NCBI GenBank assembly: GCA_037074765.1
Contig: JBAMDO010000414.1
Span: forward strand, 1 to 23,136
Reading direction: 5' to 3'
From: Mansonella perstans
Lineage: Eukaryota; Nematoda; Chromadorea; Rhabditida; Onchocercidae
Length of the DNA stretch: 23,136 nucleotides
Shown: positions 13,686 through 23,136 of the stretch, piece by piece
Position numbering within the stretch: position 1 is the stretch's first letter
Layout of the letters: every line of letters starts with the position of its first letter
The notes under the pieces: generated by a model
What the model was told of the DNA's origin: nothing
What the model saw: only the letters and a program-made list of their open reading frames with translations
The model's database searches: none
Position numbers and translations under genes: made by a program

Positions 13686-14844
13686 CAATCAAGTCTACTT
13701 ACTGAAATGTGCTCACAGGATTCTTTCTAAAAGTTGAGACAATTTGGTAATCGCTTAAACTGGCTGTTTTTAACGAAATCGATCAGATTCTTTAAAATAA
13801 TCATTGTACAGTTGATTATTTGAAGGTGCTATTTTTGATGAAATCCATTAAATTCTCCCAAACAGTAATCAGTCTACTTACTGAAATGTGCTCACAGGAT
13901 TCTTTCTAAAATTGAGACAATTTGGTAATCGCTTAAACTGGCTGTTTTTAACGAAATCGATCAGATTCTTTAGAAATAATCATTGTACAGTTGATTATTT
14001 GAAGGTGCTATTTTTGATGAAATCCACTAAATTCACCCAAACAGTAATCAAGTCTACTTACTGAAATGTGCTCACAGGATTCTTTCTAAAAATTGAGACA
14101 ATATGGTAATCGCTTAAACTGACTGTTTTTAACGAAATCGATCAGATTCTTTTAAAAATAATCATGCACTAAATTCTCCCAAACAGTAATCAAGTCAACT
14201 TACTGAAATGTGCTCACAGGATTCTTTCTAAAAATTGAGACAATATGGTAATCGCTTAAACTGACTGTTTTTAATGAAATCGATCAGATTCTTTTAAAAA
14301 TAATCATCCACTAAATTCTCCCAAACAGTAATCAAGTCTACTTACTGAAATGTGCTCACAGGATTCTTTCTAAAAATTGAGACAATTTGGTAATCGCTTA
14401 AACTGACTGTTTTTAACGAAATCGATCAGATTCTTTAGAAATAATCATTGTACAGTTGATTATTTGAAGGTGCTATTTTTGATGAAATCCATTAAATTCT
14501 CCCAAACAGTAATCATGTCTACTTACTGAAATATGCTCACAGGATTCTTTCTAAAAATTGAGACAATATGGTAATCGCTTAAACTGACTGTTTTTAACGA
14601 AATCGATCAGATTCTTTTAAAAAATAATCATGCCACTAAATTCTCCCAAACAGTAATCAAGTCAACTTACTGAAATGTGCTCACAGGATTCTTTCTAAAA
14701 ATTGAGACAATTTGGTAATCGCTTGAACTGGCTGTTTTTAACGAAATCGATCAGATTCTTTAGAAATAATCATTGTACAGTTGATTATTTGAAGGTGCTA
14801 TTTTTGATGAAATCCACTAAATTCACCCAAACAGTAATCAAGTC

Positions 14845-16080
14845 TACTTACTGAAATGTGCTCACAGGATTCTTTCTAAAAATTGGGACAATTTGGTAAT
14901 CGCTTAAACTGACTGTTTTTAACGAAATCGATCAGATTCGTTTAAAAATAATCATTGTACAGTTGATTATTTGAAGGTGCTGTTTTTGATGAAATCCACT
15001 AAATTCTCCCAAACAGTAATGAATTCCACTAAATTCTCCCAAACAGTAATCAAGTCTACTTACTGAAATGTGCTCACAGGATTCTTTCTAAAAATTGGGA
15101 CAATTTGGTAATCGCTTAAACTGACTGTTTTTAACGAAATCGATCAGATTCGTTTAAAAATAATCATTGTACAGTTGATTATTTGAAGGTGCTGTTTTTG
15201 ATGAAATCCACTAAATTCTCCCAAACAGTAATGAATTCCACTAAATTCTCCCAAACAGTAATCAAGTCTACTTACTGAAATGTGCTCACAGGATTCTTTC
15301 TAAAAATTGGGACAATTTGGTAATCGCTTAAACTGACTGTTTTTAACGAAATCGATCAGATTTGTTTAAAAATAATCATTGTACAGTTGATTATTTGAAG
15401 GTGCTGTTTTTGATGAAATCCACTAAATTCTCCCAAACAGTAATGAATTCCACTAAATTCTCCCAAACAGTAATCAAGTCTACTTACTGAAATGTGCTCA
15501 CAGGATTCTTTCTAAAAATTGGGACAATTTGGTAATCGCTTAAACTGACTGTTTTTAACGAAATCGATCAGATTCGTTTAAAAATAATCATTGTACAGTT
15601 GATTATTTGAAGGTGCTGTTTTTGATGAAATCCACTAAATTCTCCCAAACAGTAATGAATTCCACTAAATTCTCCCAAACAGTAATCAAGTCTACTTACT
15701 GAAATGTGCTCACAGGATTCTTTCTAAAAATTGGGACAATTTGGTAATCGCTTAAACTGACTGTTTTTAACGAAATCGATCAGATTCGTTTAAAAATAAT
15801 CATTGTACAGTTGATTATTTGAAGGTGCTGTTTTTGATGAAATCCACTAAATTCTCCCAAATAGTAATGAATTCCACTAAATTCTCCCAAACAGTAATCA
15901 AGTCTACTTACTGAAATGTGCTCACAGGATTCTTTCTAAAAATTGGGACAATTTGGTAATCGCTTAAACTGACTGTTTTTAACGAAATCGATCAGATTCT
16001 TTTAAAAATAATCATTGTACAGTTGATTATTTGAAGGTGCTGTTTTTGATGAAATCCACTAAATTCTTCCAAACAAGAAT
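14845..16080. repeat. Homogeneous block of 212 bp satellite units
   Basis: Five successive intervals of 211-213 bp (about 14845, 15056, 15268, 15479, 15690, 15903), followed by one of about 180 bp, are almost identical. They share diagnostic bases such as ATTGGGACAATTTGG and CAGATTCGTTTAAAA. Each long unit carries an extra 30 bp copy of the CCACTAAATTCTCCCAAACA segment, joined through GAATTC, so an EcoRI site marks each unit. This is the most uniform part of the array and adjoins the right arm. Confidence 0.9.
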
Positions 16081-16111
16081 CAAGGTTTATTTACTGAAAT
16101 ATGTTCGCAGG

Positions 16112-16439
<328 letters not shown>

Positions 16440-16986
16440 ATGAACGCTTAAAAGCTGGTGTTGTATTTTTGGTCGTAATGCTCTCTTTTTGCAATTTTTT
16501 TACTGACATAATTTTATGTACTGATTTGAAAATGATTTTAATTTATAAACATGAAATTGCTAAGGTATGATGGCGCAAAATTATGTGAGTTATATTGCAA
16601 TTTGTTTTCTTTAGCGAATCATGACCTTTGCAATTTCGTAAGAGTTTCTCAAGCGCTATTATTTAATTGATTTCAAATTTTTCATTCAGTTTTTAGGAAT
16701 GTCAAATTAGATGTGCTGAAATTTTTTGGTTTTTATATTATCAATTTCTTGTGAATTTCGATATTATGAATTGTGCGGAACTTTTTTCACATCATGAATT
16801 GCGGTTCATTACTTTTATGACTGGGTGACAAAAAATGAATTTTTTTCTTTATCTTTGTGTAGTGCTTATTCGGCGTTTTTTTTTTCGTTTTACAAAGTTC
16901 AAAGAGAAAGTTTCATTCTGAAGGTCTTTCGCATGAGTTTTAAAGATAATTAAGGCGAATTAAGTACTGAGTAACAGAAATAAATG
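16440..16986 (+). other. Spacer between rbx1 and gene A, right arm (left: 5520-6067)
   Basis: AT-rich with homopolymer runs (for example the T run near 16875). I see no coding exon. It should hold the rbx1 3' end and the gene A promoter or trans-splice site, but no clear signal can be named. Confidence 0.5.
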
Positions 16987-18812
16987 ATGCATAAATTAGT
17001 AATGTATGCTACACGTGATTATAAAAGTCTTGGTGAGAAAACTGACGTGTAATCCCATTGATGTGAAGAAAACTGATGTGACTTGCATACTTTCATTAAA
17101 GTGCACCACGATAAGAAATAACATAACATGCGTGAAACATTATACTATCATTCATTTATATGCATATTCAAGTAGACTAGTTAGTTTGTCCTGGTTGAAA
17201 TCACCATTTTTAAAATGATAACATTAAAAATTGAATTTTATTGAAAATTAAAATTATATAATTTAGCTGATTTCAAGTGTAAAACATGATTGAACTTTGA
17301 AAATTTCAAACATTTACTAATCAGTGATGCTAAACGGTCGGTTAACAAATCTGCAGTGTAATTTGATAATACTTTTAATAGCATGTTATACGGAATTATT
17401 TCCACACATTGTGGTTGATTGTTCAAGTACGAAGGCTACATTACCACTAGCTAATGAAGTTCCGGATCAGGTTAGCTATTGAATTGTTTTATTTTTATAT
17501 GATTATCTCTTGCAAAGTCCTGATTGTGTTTTTATTTACCATACATCCTTTTTTCATCAAATAAGTAAATATACCATTTAAAAAAGATGACTGTACCAAG
17601 CTCCATTAATAGAGTAATTGTTACGATTAATGTCAATCATCCAATTTATTTCGCTATTTTTAATTATTCTGAAATCGTTTTTAAATTTTAATATTTCTGT
17701 CAGCGAATTTGAAATCCTTGTTATATTTTGATATTAGCGTTCTATTTGTGAAAGAAGGTTGTAAGAAAAGAAGACCAAATGTTTATCATCATTCCTGCTT
17801 CAGTTACTGCGTTTTTACATCGAACGCTGATCTCTAGCCATAAGACATCATTTCTTTCAGCCTAAATCATTTGCTTGGCTAATTTTGTAAATCATAACTG
17901 AAAATCGATTCATTTTTGATAATATAGTTATAAAGTGAAAATATGAATATTGTAAAGCGTAAAAGATTAATTATTGTGAAGTTTTTCGATTTTGGAATTA
18001 AATTTCTGGATCATTTGTTATCTATGCTTAATGCTATGCAGTAATTATTAGGGGCGATATTGTGTATGGAACAGTTATGATCAAAGTATTTTAAATTTCA
18101 AAGAACGAGATATACCGATCGCTTTGTTATTTACTATTGATCATAATTTAACACCGATACAGGTAAACATGTGCTTACCATCCTTTAAAGCTTACTTAAT
18201 AATTGAATTTCGTATAAGTAATCTGAAGTTATGCAGCCAATATATGTTTGCTAAAACTTTTTGAGGACTGTATATCAATTACATGGCCAATTTAATGTTT
18301 TAATCTTGGAATTATAAGTCATATGCACAAATAATGGAACAAATTGCGAAATAATTAATAATTAATGATAGATAATAATTAATAACAATGACAATAATGA
18401 TGCGGCGACAAACTAATTATGTAATTTTAACAGTGCTTACTTAATTGGTGACGACAATCAATAACAGCGATGTTAATTAATAGAAAAAATAAAAACAGTA
18501 TAATAATGATGTAGGAAAAAAGGTGGAACAAAATCTAATTAATGGAGAAATTTTTTAAATCTTATTCAAAAATATTCAAAATACGAAATCATTTAAACCA
18601 AATTTCACATTCTGATAAATGTTCATTTCAAGTTAAAGCAAGTACTGGATATATATCATGCCATAGCTTGTTTATTGCCAAATGATTCCAGTAATTTGTA
18701 TGCTGCTGTTTTACATTTACCCAAAAATCCGAAATTATATTTTGGCAAACTTTTAAATACAGAAAAATTACATCAAAGTTTAGAAGATGCTGGTCAAGCT
18801 ACTAAAGGTTAA
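16987..18812 (+). CDS. Gene A, right copy: intact four-exon gene, unknown function
   Basis: Proposed exons are 16987-17032 (ATG, donor GTGAG), 17325-17470 (acceptor AATCAG, donor GTTAGC), 18052-18162 (acceptor TTATTAG, donor GTAAAC) and 18633-18812 (TAA stop). All phases agree (1, 0, 0) and give about 160 residues. Exon 2 holds a short hydrophobic run (CNLIILLIACY) then FPHIVVDCSSTKATLPLANE. Exon 3 reads GRYCVWNSYDQS...IPIALLFTIDHNLTPIQ. Exon 4 reads LKQVLDIYHAIACLLPNDSS then NLYAAVLHLPKNPKLYFGKL and ends GQATKG. An AATAAA signal lies 25 bases after the stop. The first exon is the least certain; translation could also start at the Met in exon 2. I do not recognise the family, though the exons look like genuine conserved protein. 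It lies about 550 bp downstream of rbx1 on the same strand. Confidence 0.6.
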
Positions 18813-18836
18813 CATAGTTTTGCATGAATTTATAAA

Positions 18837-18842
18837 AATAAA
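18837..18842 (+). promoter_or_regulatory. AATAAA polyadenylation signal of gene A (right)
   Basis: A canonical AATAAA lies 25 bases after the gene A stop codon, which supports the 3' end of that model. Such hexamers are common by chance in AT-rich DNA. Confidence 0.5.
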
Positions 18843-19343
18843 CGAAATTTTGAAATTTAAAACAAAAAAAATTTGCTTGTGAAAGTTTGCAAAAGTTAGT
18901 GAAAAAATGTTTCTAATAAAATTTTAAATTTTCCTTTACAAAAAGTCATTTGAAGCTTATTTTCATAGATTACCTTTGAACCGAACTGATCAAATTTTAT
19001 TGCTAATTAGAAATGCATATTGCTTTATTAATATTCTTCGATAACTTCTTAAACATTTCATTTCCATTGTCTTTTCAAGTCTTACTCATTGTCAGTGTAT
19101 CATGTTATTAAGCGTTATACTGTATTAATTTGACCTCTTTTATGCTTTCAGGTTTTATGTTCTATCACGTGACCTCTAGTCGTATTTCTAAGCTTCTATA
19201 GATTTAACCTGCTTCTTTTTTTTGAGCATTAATCATATGCCTTGCAAGTAACTATTTGTAAGATGACCCATGGTCATATTCCTTTAAATGTTGCCTTTAT
19301 CTATTTATCATGTTAGATGCTTCACCAAAATCATATTTTCCAG
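18843..19343 (+). other. Spacer between gene A and B1, right arm (left: 3164-3664)
   Basis: There are no open frames of note and no RNA gene recognised. It includes TTATCACGTGACC-like and AT-rich sequence. Both arms are closely similar here. Confidence 0.5.
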
Positions 19344-19614
19344 TCTAACACTGCAACACTTAATCTTTATTCAATCTTTTTAATTAACCTTCAATTAACA
19401 TATTTAATTAACCAGGACAAAACAAATCTTACTTAAAGATGACAAGAAAATTCGGAACAATTCCTGTTATCTAATCCTGCGAACAATCAGTATAATTAGC
19501 AAATGGCTAACAAAACCATTTTTATTTGAAAAAGTTGTCAAACATATTATATTGATTAATAATAATGATCACACCGATCATGCATTTTATCCAATTATTC
19601 GCATGGAAATTATC
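19344..19614 (+). CDS. Exon block B1, right copy (unrecognised, two bases missing)
   Basis: This is the same exon as 2890-3163. The right arm lacks two T bases (ATCTTACTTAAAG against ATCTTTACTTTAAAG on the left), which breaks the frame around NLYFKDD. It keeps the undamaged end HAFYPIIRMEII before GTAAGG. Lesions in the two arms are different and complementary. Function unknown. Confidence 0.4.
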
Positions 19615-20012
19615 GTAAGGCTATTCTTAAAAAAAAAAAAAAAAAATCAATAAAAACATAATAATTTACATTTTTAAAGTTTGCAGTTTACAAATCAGTT
19701 TTGTATGACAGTGCTTGCCATTTCCTCAGCATTAAATAAAAATTAATTTGAACTGTAAATTATTATATCGAAAATAGCTTAAATTTTATTTCAGCGAATT
19801 ACGTAATAAAATTTTTTTACTTTATCTGCAGCGAGAAAAGAGGAAAAAAAGGAATTTCAATTAGGAATAAAGGAACTTTTTTTTAAAAATTTTTCTTTTG
19901 TTTGGCAATTTTTCGAAAAATATTGTTTTTTTTCAATCAATTCTTTCCCCTTTCTAAAAATTCAATTCTTCCAAAAAATATTAGCGCAAATGTTTTGTGT
20001 TTCTTTGTTCAG

Positions 20013-20227
20013 GAAGAGAGCTATTAAATCGTTGGCTTATTAACACGATAATTTTGAATACAACAAAAAAAATGCACTCGCAATATGAATTAAAGCACAT
20101 TGATAATGTTGCTGAAGAATTGAAAAATAGAAAAAGTCGAAGTATTTTTGAAGGAAGTCGTTTATTTCTATCAAATGCATTTAATCAATCAAGCGGTGGT
20201 CAGTTCACTTTGCAACTTTTGATTTAA
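20013..20227 (+). CDS. Exon block B2, right copy (unrecognised)
   Basis: It runs from the TTGTTCAG acceptor to TAA at 20225-20227, reading GRELLNRWLINTIILNTTKK...FTLQLLI. The open frame also continues upstream through the acceptor for a few codons, so the splice start is inferred. About 25 bases after the stop is a good donor-like TTTGA/GTAAGT. If used, the stop would have to be avoided, which neither arm's sequence allows. Product unknown. Confidence 0.4.
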
Positions 20228-20326
20228 GCTAAGATTTAAATTTGAGTAAGTACATGTAGTGATGAATATCGATTTAAAATGTAACTGTGAATGGAAATCA
20301 GAAGCTATTTAATATATAATTAAAAT

Positions 20327-20373
20327 ATTTAATATAATTACCAAAATTGGGGCAATTGGTAATTATATTAAAT
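20327..20373. repeat. Hairpin in the right arm, 16 bp stem
   Basis: ATTTAATATAATTACC pairs perfectly with GGTAATTATATTAAAT around the loop AAAATTGGGGCAATT. Compared with the left arm, the loop is extended by four bases in a way that lengthens the stem. The surrounding sequence is among the most diverged between the arms. Confidence 0.7.
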
Positions 20374-20557
20374 CGCATATATAATAATACAATTTGAATT
20401 CAAAAACTTACAAAAAATCTTAATTAATTTTTAAAATTTAGTTAATTTTTTACATGTATGCATTTCAGTCAATATTTTTGACAGATTTATTTGTTAAATT
20501 TTGTTTTTGATTTTATTTTTAAATTTTTTAAATTATTTAAATTTCTTTTTTCCTCAG

Positions 20558-20780
20558 ATTTAGCTACAAATTATTTGCATTAGTTAATTTCTTTCATTCT
20601 TCAGCGTTTGCCAATAAAATGCTAATGAAGAAATCGTTAATCGAATTTTTGCGCGAAATAGTATTTGAATCAGTCATTGCTGATGCAATATTTAGCATGG
20701 ATTTAACAGATAATTGGATCAAATATGGTTTTGAACAGTTCAAAAAATACTCACAACCAAGGGTGAAATTCGTAGGGTAA
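20558..20780 (+). CDS. Exon block B3, right copy (unrecognised, terminal coding exon)
   Basis: It follows CCTCAG, enters in phase 2, runs 73 codons and stops at TAA (20778-20780) after QPRVKFVG. The first third is hydrophobic and aromatic (FSYKLFALVNFFHSSAFANK). The remainder is amphipathic with FLREIVFESVIADAIFSMD and DNWIKYGFEQFKKYS. It has the same length as the left copy with no indel, whereas the DNA just upstream differs by several bases between arms. That contrast suggests selection or recent conversion on the coding part. Function unknown. Confidence 0.4.
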
Positions 20781-21157
20781 CATTTTCCTCTAAATTTTAG
20801 ATAAATTTTAGTTTAGCAAGATTTGAAACTTTTTGAAGAAAATTCTTGAATATATTCATTAATTCGTTTTTGTTTTTTAATTCAAATACAGAACACTGTA
20901 AATGAAGTATCAAATAAGTACATGAAAGTAAGAAAGAAAGCGAATGAAATATCAGTATTTGGAAATTAATCACCAATTTGAAAATATTCTAAATTAAAAA
21001 TTATTCATTGGAAATAATTATTTAAATTTAAATTTGATTGCGATAATTTCATTTAAACAACAAACAGCAATTTTTCCAAGCCCTTTAAATTGCTTACTTC
21101 TTAATAATTTACATAAATTAATTATAAAGTTTTACAAAATATAAATTAAAGCTGGAC
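20781..21157 (+). other. Spacer between B3 and gene C, right arm (left: 1342-1719)
   Basis: Nothing coding is seen. It must carry the gene C promoter or leader acceptor. ATTAAAG just before CTGGACATG is a possible acceptor, but the evidence is weak. Confidence 0.45.
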
Positions 21158-23136
21158 ATGGTTGCTGAAACTTTTACACGTGATGTTTTTATTATTGGCA
21201 CATTTGTCATCATAATAACGACATTCGCATTGTACATTTTCACATGCATATTATCATATCTTTTGCGTGTTGATTATCATTATCAACAGCAAATGCGAGC
21301 ACGTGAGGAAAGATTGCGCATGGCGGAACGTCTTCATCAAAGCTGGAATTGTAAGTAATGAATAAATGATGGAAAAAGGAATAACAATTAATAATTGGGC
21401 TTTGAGCTATAAAATAGTTGTTGAAAATTATACTTAATTTTGAATTAAATTTCGGTGACATATTTTATTCTGATAATTTTAAATGATAAAAAAGTGAGTG
21501 CAAGCTGATTAAATGTATGAAATTTTTTGAGCATTAATTTTAAAAAAATAAAGGAAAGAAAATTCCGCTAAGTACAATTAATTCACCCAGCAAAAAATTA
21601 TTCCAAAATAACATCAAATATTGCGATTATAATAACTAATGTATTTTGGTTGATAGTAATAAATTATTATGAAAAACAATACCTTCAACATAACACTTTG
21701 CAATGATAGTAAGTATTGTCATTGCTGTTTCATAGTTGCTAAAAATTATAGTAATTGTAATAAATTGAAGGTTAATAAATTTTGCTCGTCTTTACTAACT
21801 AGGAAACTAGAAGAATGAAAGTGTTTATTTAAATTTATTATATTGTTCAATTCAAATTTAGCTTATTTCTAATGATGAATACGAGCGCTCCTGGCAAATA
21901 AATTTAATTAAACAATTTTGATCCAATTTCACTCTATTTCATTCGGATTTATTTTGGAATTTAATTTCATTCTAGAATATTCATTTCGATCCATTCAATG
22001 GTCGACTGGAATTACACAGGGAGATTGGTAATGAAACAAACACAGCTATCGAGCAATTAAGTATGGTAAGTTAAAGAATGAAAAGATAAAAAGGTTTTGA
22101 AATTGACATTTTCAAAAATTTAAAAATTCTTTAAAAAAATTTCATTCATATAACAGAACGGAATTTGATATAAAAAAAAAAAAATTCCAGTCATATAACA
22201 GAACGGAGTTAACAACATTCAATTAATTCGCTTTTTTTTGTTTTGTTATTTTGCGTTTATTTTTTTTTTTTTTTGTCTAGGAGGCAAATATTTCAAATAT
22301 GTAACCAATCATTTAAATTATAAGGGAACACTTTTTCGGAATTTTTTCTGTGAGTGAAGAAATTTTTGAAACATTTGCTTTCCTACTGAAGTGCTTGTTT
22401 GTGTCGATGTTTCGATCTTTTAAAAAAAAGAAGAAAATTATCATAGAATTTCGTAATTGTTACAAATCATTAATTCTTTCTGTTCGAAAAAATTCATCTT
22501 TAAATACCTGCCAATTTAGATATCAGAAACTGATTTAACTCAATTAAGTACGATTGCTTCACAAGATAATAATGACGAAATGGTAATTCTCTTATGTTTC
22601 ATTTTCGACAAGAATAATTATTTTATTAATTACTCTAGTTCTTTCATGAAAGATAATTTTGAATCTAATTGAAAAAAATGGAGACGAAGAAAAGGGCAAC
22701 AGCGTGTTTTTATGTATTTTAGTATTTATACCTTTTCTTGTTATTATGATTTAGCAATTTGTTTTGGCGAAATAAAATTAGCTCAAATTTTTGGAACTTT
22801 ATTCGAAATTTACTCTCCCTTTCTTGATTTTATAGTTTCAAATGAAAATTTTTTAATTTTTTTTTCAATTCTTTTTAATTTTTTATTTTATTTCACTCTC
22901 ACATTTTAATTTTATTACATCTGTCATCTATTATCATTTATCATTTATGGCTATTGAAAGTGCTGATAACCTATCAGAGTGAGATAAATGGTACGCTTAT
23001 CAGTTGTAAAAATTTTTCATCAAGTTAGATCATATTTCGTTGAAGCAGCACGACAACGATGATAGTGACGATGGTGGCAGATTGGAAACGATCATTGAAA
23101 CTGGACGAAGTGAAATTGAGCAGTGTACAGTAATCC
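21158..23136 (+). CDS. Gene C, right copy: small single-pass membrane protein, runs off the window
   Basis: Not a family I recognise. Proposed exons are 21158-21350, 21976-22065 (30 codons), 22520-22582 (21 codons, ISETDLTQLS...NNDEM) and 23025 to the window edge (LDHISLKQHDNDDSDDGG and on, acidic). All junctions are phase 0, which is the main support for joining them. Exon 1 gives an N-terminal membrane anchor with a basic tail (ALYIFTC...RAREERLRMAERLHQ). One extra A in CATCAAAGC, absent from the left arm, shifts the frame eight bases before the donor. Exons 3 and 4 lie beyond the end of the inverted arm. Exon 4 uses an AAG acceptor and is the weakest. An alternative ending is a short exon at 22281-22304 (EANISNM then stop), present in both arms. 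Confidence 0.55.
22583..23024 (+). other. Proposed intron 3 of right gene C
   Basis: T-rich sequence between two phase-0 exons. An open stretch around 22670-22755 encodes EKNGDEEKGNSVFLCILVFI and a few more hydrophobic residues before a stop, but it lacks convincing splice borders, so I leave it as intron. Confidence 0.4.

Larger units (their letters stand above)
8641..16110. repeat. Satellite array, about 42 monomers, 182 bp basic unit
   Basis: The unit contains, in order, ATCATTGTACAGTTGATTAT, TTGAAGGTGCTGTTTTTGAT, CCACTAAATTCTCCCAAACA, AAGTCTACTTACTGAAATG, TGCTCACAGGATTCTTTCT, GACAATTTGGTAATCGCTTA and TTTTTAACGAAATCGATCAG. I count about 42 copies of the TACTTACTGAAAT segment. Spacing is usually 180-183 bp, with 209-213 bp, 154-158 bp and 139-145 bp classes. 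Most units carry an ATCGAT (ClaI) site. There is no long open frame in any unit. The first unit joins single-copy DNA at about 8641; the last, diverged unit joins the truncated rbx1 exon at 16110. Confidence 0.98.

Noticed and set aside
8641..16110. CRISPR-like array
   Set aside because: Units are homogenised along their whole length with no constant-repeat and variable-spacer pattern, and the host DNA is eukaryotic.
17737..17836. Possible extra exon of gene A (VLFVKEGCKKRRPNVYHH and on)
   Set aside because: It follows a TTAG but ends in a stop with no donor, and exons 2 and 3 already join in phase without it.
22350..22538. Open frame with a lysine run between gene C exons 2 and 3
   Set aside because: It has low-complexity composition, no splice support, and overlaps exon 3 in another frame.

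Overview
The window looks like AT-rich nuclear DNA of a eukaryote with short, intron-split genes. Splice acceptors such as TTTACAG, TTCTAG, CCTCAG and TTTTAG, small exons and dense same-strand genes would suit a nematode, perhaps a spirurid or filarial worm. That placement is an inference from style, not from a diagnostic gene. The one gene I recognise is rbx1 (RING-box protein 1, the RING subunit of cullin-RING ubiquitin ligases). There is no bacterial operon, CRISPR array, tRNA, rRNA or recognisable transposase.

The dominant structure is a large inverted duplication. Bases 1-6412 and 16112-22496 are reverse complements of each other, apart from scattered substitutions and many one-base indels. 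The arms face each other across a 9.7 kb centre. Its first part (about 6413-8640) is single-copy DNA with two likely orphan exons, one on each strand. The rest (about 8641-16110) is a satellite of about 42 monomers with a 182 bp basic unit and clear 212, about 157 and 142 bp length variants. The left arm may continue beyond base 1, so its outer limit is unknown.

Each arm carries the same genes in the same order, running outward from the centre: rbx1; a four-exon gene I do not recognise (gene A, about 160 aa); three further exon-like blocks (B1, B2, B3); and a small single-pass membrane protein gene (gene C). They lie on the minus strand in the left arm and the plus strand in the right arm. 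On the right, gene C runs past the end of the arm into sequence seen once in this window, through two more phase-compatible exons to the window edge.

rbx1 is broken in both arms. A one-base loss at the conserved Trp codon of CISRWLKTRQVC is shared by both arms and so probably predates the duplication. The left copy has two further lesions and the right copy lacks its 5' part. In gene A, gene C and B1, each arm has different one-base indels, mostly in homopolymer runs, and for several genes the undamaged reading can be recovered only by comparing arms. This means either real decay of a redundant pair or residual long-read error. Reads spanning the whole structure would decide this.
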